From Roseburia sp. CAG:309 (GTDB lineage: Bacteria > Bacillota > Clostridia > Lachnospirales > Lachnospiraceae): DNA of 7,455 bases. Below, piece after piece: positions 6,638-7,455 of the stretch; positions within the stretch are counted from its first letter, which is position 1; every line of letters starts with the position of its first letter. The position numbers and the translations under genes were made by a program. A model generated the notes under the pieces. That model was given only the letters and a program-made list of their open reading frames with translations, did not search any database and was not told the DNA's origin. The stretch lies in assembly GCA_000434115.1 (NCBI GenBank), contig FR893950.1, forward strand, positions 15,413-22,867, in the 5' to 3' direction.

Positions 6638-6839
6638 TTAGAAAATTAGAACATAAAAGAACCAGCAAAATGGGAATATACCTATTTTGCTGGTTTTTAT
6701 TTGACTTTTTCTTTATAACAAATACACAGTTTCCAATAAAGGAAGCTACCAATACAACATTCATCCATAGGATACTTTTTTGTTCATTTTGTCCACGCTC
6801 CAATCTTAAAATATAATCTGTATTCATCAAGCTTCTCAT
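6567..6839 (-). CDS. Small two-helix membrane protein, unknown; overlaps the 3' end of argG
   Basis: Predicted protein of 90 residues, not recognised. Residues 23-42 form a hydrophobic helix, 43-53 a basic loop (KKKSNKNQQNR) and 54-72 a second helix (YIPILLVLLCSNFLITY), a plain helical hairpin with the loop probably inside the cell. The start codon overlaps the stop of the upstream 54-residue gene in an ATGA, which suggests translational coupling; a second ATG four codons in (6827) is possible. No strong ribosome binding site precedes either. The reading frame crosses the argG terminator hairpin and continues 71 bases antisense to argG. The second helix is encoded by the hairpin itself yet remains evenly hydrophobic, which supports a real frame. 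The last 18 or so residues are the least certain. Confidence 0.5.
   Translation of the reverse strand: MRSLMNTDYILRLERGQNEQKSILWMNVVLVASFIGNCVFVIKKKSNKNQQNRYIPILLVLLCSNFLITYRSYLLPAFSLHGLWLTDQTM
6660..6700 (+). terminator. Intrinsic terminator of argG
   Basis: A perfect 12-base inverted repeat (AACCAGCAAAAT, 6660-6671, with its complement at 6684-6695) extends inwards by three more pairs including one G-T. The loop is AATATA and TTTTTATTT follows directly. It begins 22 bases after the argG stop. Confidence 0.92.
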
Positions 6840-7000
6840 TTGTCTTTTAAATTTACTCTTTCTTTAATAATCGCAATTACTCCGATTCCTAACAAACATG
6901 CACTACTCAATATTTTGTACTGCTCAAAAAAATGATTTATTACTATACCACTAACGCACAAAACAAACAAAGCAATGTTGCATATTGTCTTTAACTTCAT
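6836..7000 (-). CDS. Small two-helix membrane protein, 54 residues, unknown
   Basis: Short minus-strand gene starting MKLKTICNIALFVLCV and ending NLKDK. Hydrophobic segments at about 5-25 and 29-45 are separated by FEQYK, and the tail is charged (IIKERVNLKDK), so it should form a membrane hairpin. The start at 7000 is well supported: GAGGTGA lies about 7 bases upstream. The stop TGA overlaps the ATG of the next gene (6839) by four bases. I do not recognise a family. Small size, AT-rich codons and neighbours of the same build suggest an accessory set, such as immunity- or toxin-like membrane peptides, but nothing in the sequence proves that. Confidence 0.62.
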   Translation of the reverse strand: MKLKTICNIALFVLCVSGIVINHFFEQYKILSSACLLGIGVIAIIKERVNLKDK

Positions 7001-7091
7001 TCTGAAATCACCTCACAAACTTTCACAATCTATATTCCTAAATGAATCTCTCACCCTCTGCTTTGTCTACATCAAAACCTTCCACCTGACG

Positions 7092-7127
7092 AAAATTGGT
7101 ACAATTTCTGGAAGCATTGTACATTTT
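7092..7127. other. AT-rich inverted repeat between two small membrane-protein genes
   Basis: GTACAAT (7099-7105) and ATTGTAC (7116-7122) are perfectly complementary around a 10-base loop. After a two-base bulge the stem continues with AAAAT/ATTTT. It lies 21 bases past the stop of the 68-residue gene on the minus strand. There is no clean T run, so a terminator role is weak; it could be a processing or attenuation hairpin. The rest of the 148-base spacer between the two genes holds only the ribosome binding site of the 54-residue gene and a short open stretch described among the findings. Confidence 0.4.
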
Positions 7128-7148
7128 GATTTCATATGGTTCTATTCC

Positions 7149-7355
7149 CTATCTGAAACTGTAGACCTGCACTGCTATGCTAACTGCCTCAATTGCAAGC
7201 CCTAAGATTAAAAGAATACTTCCATATATTTTTTTGTTTTTCTTCTTAATCAGCACTGCCCCAATAATCGAAATAAAAATTGGCACTATATACCGCAAAC
7301 AGAATAGAAAAACCATCATAACCAGCATTAAAAATGTAAAAAGCATTTCTCCCAT
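7149..7355 (-). CDS. Small membrane protein, 68 residues, unknown
   Basis: Unrecognised hydrophobic protein starting MGEMLFTFLMLVMMVF. Residues 4-36 are one long hydrophobic run that may cross the membrane once or twice, 37-42 are KKKNKK, and 44-66 form another helix (YGSILLILGLAIEAVSIAV). The start at 7355 follows GAGAGGTGAG with about 9 to 10 bases of spacing, an acceptable ribosome binding site. The arrangement of helix, lysine cluster and helix resembles the 90-residue protein downstream (both have an IKKK-NK motif after the first helix), so the two may be distant paralogues. It is the first visible gene of the right-hand cluster, 148 bases ahead of the 54-residue gene. Confidence 0.6.
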   Translation of the reverse strand: MGEMLFTFLMLVMMVFLFCLRYIVPIFISIIGAVLIKKKNKKIYGSILLILGLAIEAVSIAVQVYSFR

Positions 7356-7400
7356 TATCTTATCTCACCTCTCACTTGTCTAGATCACATTCCAAATCGC

Positions 7401-7406
7401 ATTATA
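7401..7406 (-). promoter_or_regulatory. Possible -10 element for the small membrane-protein cluster
   Basis: The complement reads TATAAT about 45 bases ahead of the ATG at 7355. The best -35 (CTGAAA, 19 bases further upstream) is poor in sequence and spacing. The stretch 7356-7455 otherwise shows nothing beyond 14 open codons ending at 7412. Confidence 0.3.
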
Positions 7407-7455
7407 TACACTCACTCTTTTCCCTTTTCAGCTAACATTTTCCCTTTATATCTAC

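Noticed and set aside
7412..7455. Possible C-terminal tail of an upstream minus-strand gene ending at 7412
   Set aside because: Only 14 open codons are visible, too few to distinguish from chance.

Overview
The window comes from a low-GC Firmicute of class Clostridia, most likely a Lachnospiraceae-type gut anaerobe. This is inferred from the argC-argJ-argB-argD gene order, strong AGGAG-type ribosome binding sites, moderate GC in the core genes with AT-rich spacers, and a lipoprotein carrying bacterial Ig-like repeats. It is an arginine-biosynthesis locus with an unrelated AT-rich set of small membrane-protein genes at its right end. Layout, left half: positions 1 to 4980 read leftwards as one tightly packed minus-strand operon. 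The order in the direction of transcription is a predicted Ig-like lipoprotein gene, argC, argJ, argB, argD (argD is cut by the window edge). Gaps are about 15 to 55 bases and no terminator lies between the genes. These enzymes form the cyclic acetylated ornithine route: ArgB phosphorylates N-acetylglutamate, ArgC reduces the product, ArgD transaminates it, and ArgJ returns the acetyl group from acetylornithine to glutamate, releasing ornithine. Layout, middle: positions 4981 to 5413 are a divergent control region. Each direction has a good sigma-A promoter with 17-base spacing: TTGCGT/TATAAT leftwards and TTGCAT/TATATT rightwards. A nearly identical 14-base motif, TGCA(T/A)AATATTCAT, sits at both promoters and is the best candidate for an ArgR operator. 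Between the rightward promoter and argG lies a GC-richer block of about 205 bases (5179 to 5383). It folds by eye into four abutting hairpins and contains a 40-base direct repeat. It is either an undescribed structured mRNA leader or a dispersed repeat inserted just after the transcription start, and it is the most interesting object in the window. Layout, right half: argG (argininosuccinate synthase, 5414 to 6637) reads rightwards and ends in a strong intrinsic terminator at 6660 to 6700. Beyond it, minus-strand DNA carries at least two, probably three, small predicted membrane proteins of 68, 54 and 90 residues. The last two overlap by ATGA, and the last one reads through the argG terminator and into the 3' end of argG. 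Their function is not recognisable. The whole locus looks like a co-regulated arginine module: one divergent region drives acetylornithine-cycle genes one way and the citrulline-to-argininosuccinate step the other way. A cell-envelope lipoprotein is unexpectedly the first gene of the arg operon.
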